This document shows, piece by piece, positions 1-12,780 of a DNA stretch of 64,000 nt (the first letter of the stretch is position 1; each line of letters starts with the position of its first letter). Location of the stretch: the NCBI GenBank assembly GCA_032622095.1, contig CP136064.1, forward strand, positions 130,621,605 through 130,685,604. The letters run 5' to 3'. Under the pieces are notes generated by a model. That model made no database searches. It worked only from the letters and a program-made list of their open reading frames with translations, and was not told the DNA's origin. Source of the stretch: Siphonodentalium dalli (lineage: Eukaryota; Mollusca; Scaphopoda; Gadilida; Siphonodentaliidae). The translations under genes were made by a program, and so were the position numbers.

Positions 1-203
1 AATTAACTCATTGAAAAAAAAAATCGGGTAAAATTGAAAAACAAAAAATTCAATAAAAAAATTAAAAAGGCACAATTAACTCATTGAAAAACAACAAATT
101 AAATTAAATCATTAAATTAAAAAAATTAATTAAAAAAATTAATTAAATTTAAAAAAAAATTGTCATGTTTCTGACGATTGCCAGTGGCGGGCTAACCTGC
201 TAG
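1..203 (+). mobile_element. 3' end of a Helitron-like element (family H3)
   Basis: The window opens inside an AT-rich H3 unit. Its right end has the conserved block with a GC hairpin (CCAGTGGCGGGC), 7 nt, and CTAG at 200-203. The next unit starts immediately with TC at 204. The 5' part lies outside the window. Confidence 0.6.
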
Positions 204-229
204 TCTATACTATATATTTTGAGACTTCG

Positions 230-262
<33 letters not shown>

Positions 263-1630
263 ACTTCATCGAATCCAAAACGCGTGTACAGATTGAGATC
301 AAATTTCGTATGTAAGTGTAAAATCCCACCGATACCGCCGTAGTCGTGTTTTGGAGAAGCTCTGAGCACCCTTTATCCACTCCCAAACAACCGCAAAGGC
401 ACGGCGGGGGTTAATCGCGTTGATAGTTAAAGAGCGTTCCTATCGCATTGTAGTTGATAAAGAGCGTATATGCCTAATGTCATTCTTACGTCTGGGTCTC
501 GGCGTGTGCGTGTAAGACTGTATGCAGACATGAGCGTGTTGTGTGACGACATTCCCAACATCTAGCAGGGACAAATATCTATTAGCCAACATCAAGGCGA
601 GTTTTGCGACGTATTAATTCAAATGCTTTCGATCAAACAATATTATCTGTCGCACTCAGATTTCGTCATCTGTACGAATCCACTGCAATCGACCTATTTT
701 TAGAACGCAGCACATGTCGCGTTGCCGTTGGTGATGGGGTACACGGCGGGATTAATTTAAATATGTCATGTTGGTAACAATATCTAGCCGAGAATTCCTC
801 AGACATACAGACGAATGCGACCAGCAAATTTCAAAATTGGTCACTTGACCTCCCCATGAATATCTTCTGGGAAATGCCAGGGAACGTGTGCCCATTATCG
901 GGCCATTGTGTGTGTCGCGGTTGCGAGGTAAATACACGTGGTTGTGAATTACGTCACGCCACGTGGGTCCAGGCGGAAGTTAACATGACCCTTCCAATGC
1001 CGCGTACGTTAGTGATAACGAAGTTATAGCGAGCCCGTGTCAATTAGAATAAAAATTAAATAAAAAACATAAATTAAATTTTAAAAACATTTGTTTCTGA
1101 CCAATCCTGCGAGCACGGATGGCGCGCTTTGTTTTTACAGTATATACCTTTGGTATATACCGAAATCATCCCAGATAATCACGAATATAACATCAGATTT
1201 CTCCCCAGATGGGAAATTCCAGGGAATGCCGATTGAGCTCAAACTTGCTACCTACGGGAAGTGTCATATTCCAGGGAATGCCGATTGAGCTCAAACTTGC
1301 TACCTACGGGAAGTGTCATATATATGTGAGTGTCCTTTATAGACTCGAACCGATTGAGCTCAAACTTGCTAAATACGGGAAGTGTCATGGACGGGTTCAT
1401 TGAAAAACCAAAACAAAATCGGGTAAAATTGAAAAACAAAATTAAAAAGGCACAATTAACTCATTGAAAAACCAAAAAAAATCGATTTAAAAAGGCACAA
1501 TTAACTCATTGAAAAACATAAAAATTAACTCATTGGAAAACAAAAAATTAAATTAATTAAAAAAATTATTTAAAACTTAAAAATTGTCATGTTTCTGACT
1601 ATTGCCGCCAGTGGCGGGCTAACCTGCTAG
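204..1630 (+). mobile_element. Non-autonomous Helitron-like element, family H3, chain 1
   Basis: The unit begins TCTATACTATATATTTTG, carries a (TA)n(GT)n microsatellite, an AT-rich body rich in TTAACTCATTGAAAAAC, and about three ~60-bp core copies near 1220-1390 containing TTGAGCTCAAACTTGCT. It ends with the hairpin CCGCCAGTGGCGG and GCTAACCTG before CTAG (1627-1630). TC start, subterminal hairpin and CTRR-type end are the hallmarks of Helitrons. No Rep/helicase ORF is present, so it is non-autonomous. Confidence 0.7.
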
Positions 1631-2415
1631 TCTACTATATATTTTGAGACTTCCGTATATATGTGTGTATATATGTGTGTATATATGTGGGTACTTCATA
1701 GAATCGAAAACGCGTGGAAAGATTGAGCTCAAATTTCGTATATAAGTGTAAAAACCCACGGGGATCGTCGACGTCGCATTTTGGACAAGTTCTGAGCACT
1801 GATTCTCCACTCCCAATCATCAAAATCACCGCAAACGCCACTTCGGGGGTTAAGGCATCAACGATCTTTATATTGACCATATACGGAGTTGTTAACGACG
1901 AACGCTCTTTATTACAATCGACGTGGCTAAACGACTAGCCCCATGCGTCCGAAATACGGATGCGGGACGAAATGAAATTATCTCGATTAAAAAGGCAGAA
2001 TTGATCTAAGAAGTGTTTGTTTACAATTCAACGCAACCTTATCGCTCGAAATATTATGCAGAGAGATTTCACGACGGGATTAATTCACTGTCCGCTCTTT
2101 TCGGGGACTACGGGGAAGTTTAGGACGGTACCATGAATTAACTCATTGAAAAACAAAGAATGCGTTGTCTCGTTCCTAGGAAGGGGGATTTCATCGGGTC
2201 AATTAGAATAAAAATTAAATAAATAGGTCAATTAGAATAAAAATTAAATAAATATTAAAAAATTCAAAAAAACATAAATTAAATTTTAAAAAGATTAAAT
2301 TAATATTAAAAAATTCAAAAATTCAAAAATTAATTTTTTTTTTAAATAAAAACAAAATAATAAAACAAATGTCATGTTTGTGACCAACCACGCCAGTGGC
2401 GGGCTAACCTGCTAG
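1631..2415 (+). mobile_element. Non-autonomous Helitron-like element, family H3, chain 1
   Basis: It starts TCTACTATATATTTTGAGAC directly after the CTAG of the preceding unit and ends with CTAG at 2412-2415. It has the same layout as its neighbours: microsatellite, AT-rich body and terminal hairpin. There is no host sequence between units. Short reading frames here are spurious translations of the repeat. Confidence 0.7.
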
Positions 2416-3455
2416 TCTACTATATATTTTGAGAACTCCTTATATATATATGTGTGTACTCTATAGAATCGAAAACGGCTGCACCGATTGGGCTCAAACT
2501 TCCCATCTAAGGTTAAAAATCCACGGGAATGGTTTTGGAGAAGCTCAGAGTACCCGTTCTCCACACTCATTCACAAAAAACGGCACTTCGGGGTTAATAG
2601 CGTTGATAGTTAAAGAGCGTTCCTATCCGCAGTGTCGTTGATAAACATCTTCCATATTTGGGTTCGTTAACCGGGTAACGCTCTTTATTCCCTTCGGATT
2701 TCGCATACTGAACGGGGGACGGGGTTTGTTTACGTTATCTGGAACATCGGATTAGACCACCACGGCACCCCCACGGCAATTTTAATTCACATTCCCAACA
2801 CATAGCAGGGACAAATATCTATTAGCCAGCATCAAGGCGAGTCTTGTGACGTATTAATTAAAATGCTTTCGATCAAACAATATTCTCTGTCGCACTCATA
2901 TTTCGTCATCTACGAATCCACTGCAATCGACATATTTTTTAGAACGCAACACATGGTACCAAAATTATGTCGCGTTGGTGATGGGGGTGCACAACCTACA
3001 GACGAATGCGACCAGCAAATTTCAAAATTGGTCTTCTGGGAAATTCCAGGCAATGCCGATTGAGCTAAAAAAGTGTCATATATATGTGTGTGTCCTTTAT
3101 AGACTCGAACCGATTGAGCTCAAACTTGCTAAATACGGGAAGTGTCATGGACGGGTTCATTGAAAACAAAAATCGGGTAAAATTGAAAAAAAAAAATTCA
3201 ATTAAAAAATTAAAAAGGCACAATTATCTCATTGAAAAACCCAAAGAAAATCGGGTAAAATAAAAAAAATAAAAATTCAATTAAAAAATTAAAAAGGCAC
3301 AATTAACTCATTGAAAAACTAAAAAATTAACTCATTGTATAACAAAATTTTAAATTAAATAATTAATTAAAACAATTAATTAAAAAAATTAATTAAAAAT
3401 ATTAAAAATTGTCATGTTTCTGACGATTGCCGCCAGTGGCGGGCTAACCTGCTAG
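2416..3455 (+). mobile_element. Non-autonomous Helitron-like element, family H3, last unit of chain 1
   Basis: It starts TCTACTATATATTTTGAGAA and ends with the hairpin plus CTAG at 3452-3455. The next base is T, as expected for insertion between A and T. A core copy near 3040-3150 repeats the TTGAGCTCAAACTTGCT unit. The chain therefore stops here and host-like sequence resumes. Confidence 0.7.
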
Positions 3456-4422
3456 TCGTATATAAAAACGAATGCGTATAGTATTCCGCTGCGCATGTGA
3501 TACATACTACTTGTTGTTTGCTAACGTATTCATCGAGAAATCTAAATTCTAGACATTGATGTCGAACGCAGTTTTCGATGGGCGAATAATGAAACTCCTG
3601 GTTTCAGGTAGTTACGGGGTTAATATATTTGGTTGGGGCGAATATCGGCCTTTCGTTAGGCACAAAAACGAGCCCTCTATGAGCTATAGTTCTCGGGATA
3701 TCGGCCGTCCAACGTAATTTCAAATTCTGTTCCGCAGATTGTCATTCTGTTCAGCATTCCATCCCATTCCGCAGAATGTCATGTACCGAATGATTTACAC
3801 ACACTATTGATACTCATCAGCCATTGTTCACACCTAAATATCGAAAGCAATTAACGTGTTCATAAAAGTTAGATACTGCAACAATGAGACATCTGCAAAG
3901 ATAGCTCCGCGCGCGAATACAAACATCCTGCAAAATGTCTATATATACGGTATGCATTTTGCGAGTATACGTCCCTTGTTATTAAAGTCATATAATAATA
4001 CCGATTTGTTTGGGGGTTGTATACCAAAGTACCATCATTACACTACATCATGATACTGAATAATGCCATGAGATAGCATGCAGAATAATAATCAGACCAC
4101 AATTATCGAACTTCGTTACATGGTTCGAGTACGACGATACCCAAATACATTTCTAGTCACATTTACCCATAGCTTCTATATGTCCTATGAAATAACACCT
4201 TCACGGAATACACCCAGAAATACTCAGTAGTTTTCTATAATAGTTTTACCAAAGTTGCCAGTCTATACATCTGACATGCATAATGCTTCGACTGACAACT
4301 TTGGTCAGAATGTTGGAGCAAACAACTACGAATTTGGACACAAATGAGGTATCAGCTTGTTTGAAAAAGAAAAAAAAAGAATAACACATGATCGTAGCCA
4401 AATATAATACTATGTAATATGG
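3456..4422. other. Unassigned spacer
   Basis: No gene is recognised. A short internal near-repeat (ATTCTGTTCCGCAGA and variants) occurs around 3720-3785. The reading frames present are short and show no recognisable family. Confidence 0.5.
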
Positions 4423-7400
4423 GTCCGCGAAGTTAGCACAACATTCAACATTCAACATTCGTTCAACATTCGCGTGAAGTTGGCACAACATTCAACATTC
4501 GTTCAACATTCGAATTTTCTTGTACATTTGTTTTTGAACGTGAATGGATTGAGTGGGTCGTATATATAACACCCCTATCAAAATTAGAGTATTCGATACT
4601 TCGATGGATTGAGTGGGTCGTATATATAGCACCCCTATCAAAATTAGAGTATTCGATACTTCGATGCTCATTTTTGAGCAATTTTAACATTCGATTTTTC
4701 TTGTACATAAATTGTTTTAATGTGAATGGATTTAGTGGGTCGTATACATAGCACTCTTATCAAAATGATTATTGGATACCTCCACGCTCATTTTTGAGCA
4801 ATTTCAAATCACGCTCATTTTTGAGCAATTTCAATTCCGGGGGAGAGAGGGGGCACATCATATACGCATGATCGGATCGGGCCCATATATGCAGGCATTA
4901 TACCCCGATGGTAATTCATTATCCATAGGGCCCACGCCTAGCATGTGTGGTTTTCGCTGGCGAATGTTAAACAGAAAGAACATGCAACATTCGTTCAACA
5001 TTCGCGTGAAGTTGGCACAACATTCAACATTCGTTCAACATTCGAATTTTCTTGTACATTTGTTTTTGAACGTGAATGGATTGAGTGGTACGTATATATA
5101 GAACCCCTATCAAAATTAGAGTATTCGATACTTCGATGCTCATTTTTGAGCAATTTTAACATTCGATTTTTCTTGTACATAAATTGTTTTAATGTGAATG
5201 GATTTAGTGGGTCGTATACATAGCACTCCTATCAAAATGAGTATTGGATACCTCGACGCTCATTTTTGAGCAATTTCAAATCACGCTCATTTTTGAGCAA
5301 TTTCAATTCCGGGGGAGAGAGGGAGCACATCATATACGCATGATCGGATCGGGCCCATATATGCAGGCATTATACCCTTATGGTACTTTAATTCTCCATA
5401 GGGCCCACGCCTGCATGTGTGGTTTTCGCTGGCGAATGTTGAACAGAAAGAACATGCAACATTCGTTCAACATTCGCGTGAAGTTGGCACAACATTCAAC
5501 ATTCAACATTCGTTCAACATTCGCGTGAAGTTGGCACAACATTCAACATTCGTTCAACATTCGAATTTTCTTGTACATTTGTTTTTGAACGTGAATGGAT
5601 TGAGTGGGTCGTATATATAACACCCCTATCAAAATTAGAGTATTCGATACTTCGATGGATTGAGTGGGTCGTATATATCACACCCCTATCAAAATTAGAG
5701 TATTCGATACTTCGATGCTCATTTTTGAGCAATTTTAACATTCGATTTTTCTTGTACATAAATTGTTTTAATGTGCATGGATTTAGTGGGTCGTATACAT
5801 AGCACTCTTATCAAAATGATTATTGGATACCTCGACGCTCATTTTTGAGCAATTTCAAATCACGCTCATTTTTGAGCAATTTCAATTCCGGGGGAGAGAG
5901 GGGGCACATCATATACGCATGATCGGATCGGGCCCATATATGCAGGCATTATACCCCGATGGTAATTAATTATCCATAGGGCCCACGCCTAGCATGTGTG
6001 GTTTTCGCTGGCGAATGTTAAACAGAAAGAACATGCAACATTCGTTCAACATTCGCGTGAAGTTGGCACAACATTCAACATTCGTTCAACATTCGAATTT
6101 TCTTGTACATTTGTTTTTGAACGTGAATGGATTGAGTGGGTCGTATATATAGAACCCCTATCAAAATTAGAGTATTCGATACTTCGATGCTCATTTTTGA
6201 GCAATTTTAACATTCGATTTTTCTTGTACATAAATTGTTTTAATGTCAATGGATTTAGTGGGTCGTATACATAGCACTCCTATCAAAATGAGTATTGGAT
6301 ACCTCGACGCTCATTTTTGAGCAATTTAAAATCACGCTCATTTTTGAGCAATTTCAATTCCGGGGGGAGAGAGGGGGCACATCATATACTCATGATCGGA
6401 TCGGGCCCATATATGCAGGCATTATACCCTGATGGTACTTTAATTATCCATAGGGCCCACGCCTAGCATGTGTGGTTTTCGCTGGCGAATGTTGAACAGA
6501 AAGAACATGCAACATTCGTTCAACATTCGCGTGAAGTTGGCACAACATTCAACATTCAACATTCGTTCAACATTCGAATTTTCTTGTACATTTGTTTTTG
6601 AACGTGAATGGATTGAGTGGGTCGTATATATAGCACCCCTATCAAAATTAGAGTATTCGATACTTCGATGCTCATTTTTGAGCAATTTTAACATTCGATT
6701 TTTCTTGTACATAAATTGTTTTAATGTGAATGGATTTAGTGGGTCGTATACATAGCACTCTTATCAAAATGAGTATTGGATACCTCGACGCTCATTTTTG
6801 AGCAATTTCAAATCACGCTCATTTTTGAGCAATTTCAATTCCGGGGGAGAGAGGGGGCACATCATATACGCATGATCGGATCGGGCCCATATATGCAGGC
6901 ATTATACCCTGATGGTACTTTAATTCTCCATAGGGCCCACGCCTAGCATGTGTGGTTTTCGCTGGCGAATGTTGAACAGAAAGAACATGCAACATTCGTT
7001 CAACATTCGCGTGAAGTTGGCACAACATTCAACATTCGTTCAACATTCGAATTTTCTTGTACATTTGTTTTTGAACGTGAATGGATTGAGTGGGTCGTAT
7101 ATATAGCACCCCTATCAAAATTAGAGTATTCGATACTTCGATGCTCATTTTTGAGCAATTTTAACATTCGATTTTTCTTGTACATAAATTGTTTTAATGT
7201 GAATGGATTTAGTGGGTCGTATACATAGCACTCCTATCAAAATGAGTATTGGATACCTCGACGCTCATTTTTGAGCAATTTCAAATCACGCTCATTTTTG
7301 AGCAATTTCAATTCCGGGGGAGAGAGGGGGCACATCATATACGCATGATCGGATCGGGCCCATATATGCAGGCATTATACCATGATGGTACTTTAATTCT

Positions 7401-7542
7401 CCATAGGGCCCACGCCTAGCATGTGTGGTTTTCGCTGGCGAATGTTGAACAGAAAGAACATGCAAAATTCGTTCAACATTCGCGTGAAATTGGCACAACA
7501 TTCAACATTCAACATTCGTTCAACATTCGAATTTTCTTGTAC
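4423..7542 (+). repeat. ~480-bp satellite array, left copy
   Basis: The marker GGGCCCACGCC recurs near 4929, 5401, 5980, 6454, 6936 and 7408, giving periods of 472-482 bp and one long unit of about 579 bp that contains internal duplications. Each monomer contains runs of the sub-repeat CAACATTCGTT, a GTGGGTCGTATATATAGCAC block in two versions, and three copies of the short hairpin GCTCATTTTTGAGC. Short frames (for example 4945-5223 and 6468-6755) recur in every monomer and are not genes. Confidence 0.9.
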
Positions 7543-7856
7543 AGCTTGGTGGCTTCTTTCAACAATCTATTGTCAGTAATCCTCATTGACGAGTAGTCTA
7601 TCCACAAGAACATCAACTTCCCGGTCGTCTCCCTCGTTTTCATCTCCTATTTTCAACGCATCTTCCCCTCAGAAACCTGCTTCAGATCACCACCGGAATT
7701 ATAAATGAAATTACAAAATTGTCGATTTATAATCACATAGACATAATACTGGAACGTTCAGCCAATGACCTCCTGAAAATCCGACTGATATATCCACATG
7801 AAGTACAGTTAGACATTGTGGAAATAAAAATAAATTATGCCAGTCATTATTATACG
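7543..7856. other. Unassigned spacer between repeat arrays
   Basis: The satellite stops abruptly at about 7542. The following 300 bp match nothing else that I can see in the window. Confidence 0.4.
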
Positions 7857-8870
7857 CCCGTTTGAAAAACGGCCGTATTATAGTATTGGTCTGTCCATCC
7901 GGGCGTCCGGGCGTCCGTTAACCTGGTTTCCGGATGATAACTTTAGTTAGAGTGAACCAAATTTAATAAAATTTGGAATGTGTGTTTATTAGCCGAAAAG
8001 TAAGTTGAAGTTCGAATTTGGGTTCCGCCCGCCAATTTTCACCGGAGTTATGCCCCTTATTTGACGTTTTTTGACTTAGAAAATCCTTGAAATTTGTGTC
8101 CGGATTATAACTTTAGTATAGTTTATCGGAATGAATCCAAATTTGGTATATTACTTTCTCCCACCAAAACACAGGTCAAGTTCGAACTTGGGTTCTGTCC
8201 GACCATTTTTGGCAGAGTTATGCCCCTTTTTCGACTCAGAAAATTCAGTTTTTCTTATGTTTTTTGGTTTCCGGATGATAACCTGATTTTGGAATGTTTA
8301 TACGCAAAACCCGTTTTTTTGTGGATTACATATATCGAAATACAGCTCAAGTCCGAATTTCGTTTTAATCCGATAATTTTTGCGAGAGTTATGGCCCCTT
8401 TTTTGACGTAATTTGACTTAGAAAATCCCTGAAATTTGTTGTCCGGATGATAACTTTAGTTAGAGTGAACCGATTTCAATCAAATTTGGTATGTGGGTGT
8501 ATTAGGCTAACAGACAGCTCAAGTTCGAAGTTTGGTTCCGTCCGCCAATTTTCACCGGAGTTATGCCCCTTATTTGATGTAATTTGACTTAGAAAATCCC
8601 TGAAATTTGTTGTCCGGATGATAACTTTACTAGAGCTTATCGGATTCAATGATAATTTGGTATATTACTTTCTCCCACCAAAACACAGGTCAAGTTCAAA
8701 TTTGAGTTCCGTCCACCAATTTTTACCAGAGTTATGCCCCTTTTTTTCCCAGAGAGGGCGTATTTTTCACGCCCAGCGTAGCTCGTGTTTATTGGGGGTT
8801 AGGCCGATACCATGCAGGGAGGATTTGGAAGGGGCGACACCCCTTCCGCCTACAACCCATTTGTGAAATT
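7857..8870 (+). repeat. ~170-bp tandem repeat array (five units)
   Basis: The phrase TTCCGGATGATAACTTTAG or a close variant recurs near 7929, 8099, 8272, 8442 and 8611. Each unit also carries GGAGTTATGCCCC. The left flank has a palindromic ACGCCCGTTTGAAAAACGG, and the right flank has GGGCGTATTTTTCACGCCC. Dispersed repeats of this appearance are common in mollusc-like genomes as far as I recall. The 105-aa frame at 8094-8411 is repeat sequence. Confidence 0.75.
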
Positions 8871-9032
8871 TTGAATGTGGTCATGCATGTTACAGTACAA
8901 GACACGATGAAAATGATGATGGATATGATCTAGACATTGATTATTTTTTCTCTCTCCGTCTGTCTGCGAGAAGTTCACGTTCTTGTTGTTCTCGTTGCTG
9001 TATAATACTTTTTGGAGCTCTGCACGTTCATC
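8871..9032. other. Unassigned short spacer
   Basis: No gene or repeat was recognised between the 170-bp array and the MITE. Confidence 0.4.
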
Positions 9033-9036
9033 TTAA

Positions 9037-9516
9037 ACGTACTCAATCCGAACAGAGGGTCCCCATCTCAACAGATTCCAACAACAACAATCCGATCAGA
9101 GGATCCTATATTACTATTTCTTTGGCTTTGGGGGTAAAAAATATTTGATTCGAGTCGAGGAACCCATCAAACAAAGCTCAGAGTTATTAGATATTGATTT
9201 TTGAAATTTGTTATGTTCTCGAGATGAGTAATAATAATTGCCGTCAATTTCGTATCCTGCTCGAGATGTGTACACCAAAACACCATTCAAACAGACAAGG
9301 ATGGATAACTCTAAAATCAAGTGGTAATAATAACGCAATTTTGACTGAGTTCTGGGCCAGAAAGTATTCCCGATAATGAAAAATAATAGATTTCGAAAAT
9401 CGATATCTAACAAATCTGAGCTTTGATGGGTGACTTCCTCGACTCGAATCAAATATTTTTGACCCCCGAAGCCATTGAAATAGTAATTGAGAGGAGTTTT
9501 ATCGGATTGAGTACCT
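9037..9516 (+). mobile_element. TTAA-flanked MITE, copy 1 (480 bp, foldback)
   Basis: TTAA at 9033-9036 and 9517-9520 flanks terminal inverted repeats (ACGTACTCAATCCGA and TCGGATTGAGTACCT). Internal arms of about 95 bp (9120-9215 and 9390-9475) are inverted copies of each other. TTAA target duplication is typical of piggyBac-like and Kolobok-like elements. The 145-aa frame on the minus strand spans both arms and looks like a by-product. Confidence 0.75.
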
Positions 9517-9520
9517 TTAA

Positions 9521-9924
9521 TTGAAATGTATTTATTAACCCATTTCACCACTTATGCTGTGGTATTGCACTTCTGCTATCAGATTCTGACTGTTTCTTAT
9601 GAGCTCCGCAACAAATCAGTCAACAACAAATCAGTTGAATATTTACCAGTTGTATATTTACACAAACATGTTTTCACAACAACTCAAACTCAGTGGATTC
9701 ATGCTGATACCAATCACTGACCATTCATCACCGCGTGTCTGTTTATACAACGATATATATGAAGGGATCACACGCGCGTGCTTATACAAACATTTGATTA
9801 CCGATAAGGCATGCACACGATAACTGTCTTATAAAGCCAGAACATCACCGAAATGCTTAGAGTTATTACCTTGTGATAAGAAATCATAATTATATGTCCA
9901 ATTTGAAGTCATAAATATAATTTA
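9521..9924. other. Unassigned spacer
   Basis: No gene was recognised. It ends at the A that precedes the CTAG terminus of the Helitron chain. Confidence 0.4.
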
Positions 9925-10724
9925 CTAGAAGGTGACCGACTTCGTCCGGGCTTTGACCTTGAATTGACCATTTTGAAGGTCAAGGTCAGGTGGGGTCAAA
10001 CACCAACACCCCAAAAATGGTGGAAATCGGCCCAGCGGATACCGGGAAATCGGCCCAGCGGATACCGAGATACCCATATGCATCAAATTTCGTCCGTAAA
10101 AATCCGCCAGTTTAACCCGATTTGATTTCCGCTCAAGTATATAAACGCGCCTCATATACACACGCTCATTTGGATCGAGTTTCAACGTAAAGATAAATTA
10201 CCATCGGTGTCCGAGATATCGCCAAGACGTCTGAAACAGTCAAATGCATCGGCCGGTTAAGCGTTAACGTGATTTAACGTTATGACCTCTAACGACGTCA
10301 TAGAAGTTACGCATTGTTTTTATCCTGATGGAAGATAGTACCACTTCTTCTTGATAATTGAGGCAGATAACTAAAACGGATACATACGCATTATATATCG
10401 TTGGAAAGAGGAAACACGAAAGATTCTCACAGTGTCATTATTATGACTGGCTTTTTGTTATTCGCGCTGTTTCGAATCGATTTGTAAGCACCGAACTCAA
10501 ATGAAAGTCCCGTAACACAGCGTAAAAACAGATTTGACCTCGGCACGTGAAAAGATGACATCGGATCTGAAAATTAATATGCCTATGCCACTTCCCGACC
10601 GATAGTATCCTCACATACGAAGTTTAATCGAAATCGGGTAGGCCGTTTTCGAGTTCATCGCGAACACACACACAGACAGACAACCACACACACACAGACA
10701 GATCTTCCAAAAATATATAATAGA
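9925..10724 (-). mobile_element. Helitron-like element, family H1, chain 2 unit 1 (3'-most)
   Basis: On the minus strand it starts TCTATTATATATTTTTGGAA, has a GT-rich microsatellite, and ends with a CCCGG hairpin block and TCACCTT before CTAG (9925-9928). The next minus-strand base is T. The body carries TGACCTTGAA and TCAAGGTCA motifs, and a segment (10003-10570) shared with unit 3. Confidence 0.75.
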
Positions 10725-11294
10725 CTAGAAGGTGACCCGACTTCGTCCGGGCTTTGACCTTGAATTGTCCATTTTGAAGGTCAAGGTCAAGTGGGGTAAC
10801 GATTTGACCAGTCCAAAACACTGCCCGGACAAAAGAACCCGACAAACGTGCCCGTCGAAATCCATCCGGTTTTACCCGATTTGACCTTGAATTGATCATT
10901 TTGAAGGTCAAGGTCTGGTCGGGGTCACGATTGGACCCGTCCAAAACAATCGGTGAACAAAAGTAACCCAACGTATCAAATTTCGTCGAAATCCCATCAA
11001 AATTGGCGATTTGACCTTGAAGTTACCCGATTTCAAGGTCAAGGTCACGTCGCACGGGCAAATGAATATGCTTATGAGACTCGCCATAAGAAAGTACCCC
11101 CACATACCAAGTTTCATCGAAATCCCGTGATATTCGGGCGTTTGACCTTGAAATGACCCGATTTCAAGGTCAAGGTGACGTCGCACGGACAAATTAATAT
11201 GCCTATGTTCGTCCCCGGCCGAAAATACCCCCACATACCAAGTTTCATCGAAATCGGTTGGGAAGTTTTCGAGTTCATCGCGAACACACACACA

Positions 11295-11328
<34 letters not shown>

Positions 11329-11349
11329 TCTTCCAAAATATATAATAGA
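10725..11349 (-). mobile_element. Helitron-like element, family H1, chain 2 unit 2
   Basis: It abuts unit 1 with no spacer (CTAG at 10725-10728). It contains about three inverted or direct pairs of TTGACCTTGAA and TTCAAGGTCAAGGTC, then a (CA)n microsatellite at 11284-11328. It is almost identical to 17249-17865, which points to recent amplification. The 142-aa and 115-aa minus frames are repeat translations. Confidence 0.75.
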
Positions 11350-12274
11350 CTAGAAGGTGACCCGACTTCGTCCGGGCTTTGACCTTGAATTGTCTATTTT
11401 GAAGGCCAAGGTCAAGTGGGGTCACGATTTGACCCGTCCAAAACACTGCCCGAACAAAAGTACCCGACAAAAGTACCCGTCGAAATCCATCCGGTTTTAC
11501 CCGATTTGACCTTGAATTGACCATTTTGAAGGTCAAGTTCAGGTGGGGTCAAACACCAACACCCCAAAAATGGTGGAAATCGGCCCAGCGGATACCGGGA
11601 AATCGGCCCAGCGGATACCGAGATACCCTATGCATCAAATTTCGTCCGTAAAAATCCGCCAGTTTAACCCGATTTGATTTCCACTGAAGTATATAAACGC
11701 GCCTCATATACACACGCTCATTAATTATCAAGTTTCAACGTAAAGATAAATTACCATCGGTGCCCGAGATATCGCCAAGACGTCTGAAACAGTCAAATGC
11801 ATCGGCCTGTTAAGAGTTAACGTGATCTAACTTTATGACCTCTAACGACGTCATAGAAGTTACGCATTGTTTTTACCCTGATAGAAGATCGTACCACTTC
11901 TTCTTAATAATTGAGGCAGATAACTAAAACGGATACATACATATTATATATCGTTGGAAAGAGGAAACACGAAAGATTCTCATAGTGTCATTATTATGAC
12001 TGGCATGTTATTATTCGCGCTGTTTCGAATCGATTTGTAAGCACCGAACTCAAATGAAAGTCCCGTAACACAGCGTAAAAACAGATTTGACCTCGGCACG
12101 TGAAAAGTTGACCTCGGATCTGAAAATCAATAGGCCTATGTTCGTCCCCGGCCGAAAATACACCCACATACCAAGATTCATCGAAATCGGTTGGGACGTT
12201 TTCGAGTTCATCGCGAACACACAGACACACACACACACAGACAGACACACAGATCTTCCAAAATATATAATAGA
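11350..12274 (-). mobile_element. Helitron-like element, family H1, chain 2 unit 3
   Basis: The CTAG terminus is at 11350-11353 and the TC start faces unit 4 at 12274. The body matches unit 1 over most of its length, including the tandem CGGCCCAGCGGATACCG. A CACAGACA microsatellite lies near the 5' end. Confidence 0.75.
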
Positions 12275-12780
12275 CTAGCCGATGAGCCCGACGTTGTCCG
12301 GGCTATTCAAAAACCAAATTTCAAGTCGATAGCTCTACCCGTTTCCGAGATCTGGTCTGCGCATGCGCGAAGCTGGCGTCGCATGGGCTCGGCGACCCGA
12401 TAAAATTCGTATCCGGGGCAAGATACATTCACATACCAAATTTCAAGTCGATAGCTCCACCCGTTTCCGAGATCTCGTCTGCGCATGCGCGAAGCTGGCG
12501 TCGCACGGGCTCGGCGACCCGATAAAATTCGTATCCGGGGCAAGATACATTCACATACCAAATTTCAAGTCGATAGCTCCACCCGTTTCCGAGATCTCGT
12601 CTGCGCATGCGCGAAGCGGGCGCCGCACGGGCTCGCTAATACGACAACGTTCACCGCCTGGTAAAACTACTCACACGTACCAAGTTTCGTCCCGATCGGT
12701 CGAGAATCGTAGATTTGTATAAATGACAGACAGACAGACAAACAAACAAACAAACAGAGGTCTTCAAAATATATATGAGA
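12275..12780 (-). mobile_element. Helitron-like element, family H2, chain 2 unit 4
   Basis: The minus strand starts TCTCATATATATTTTGAAGA, then a (GTTT)n(GTCT)n microsatellite, a spacer, and three 122-bp core copies each centred on TGCGCATGCGCG. It ends with hairpin GCCCGGACAACGTCGGGC, TCATCGG and CTAG. The chain changes here from H1 to H2 without any host DNA between them. Confidence 0.8.

Noticed and set aside
4423-7542. Repeated 60-109-aa frames on both strands as a possible multigene family
   Set aside because: They recur with the satellite period, appear on both strands at once, and have no start context or domains.
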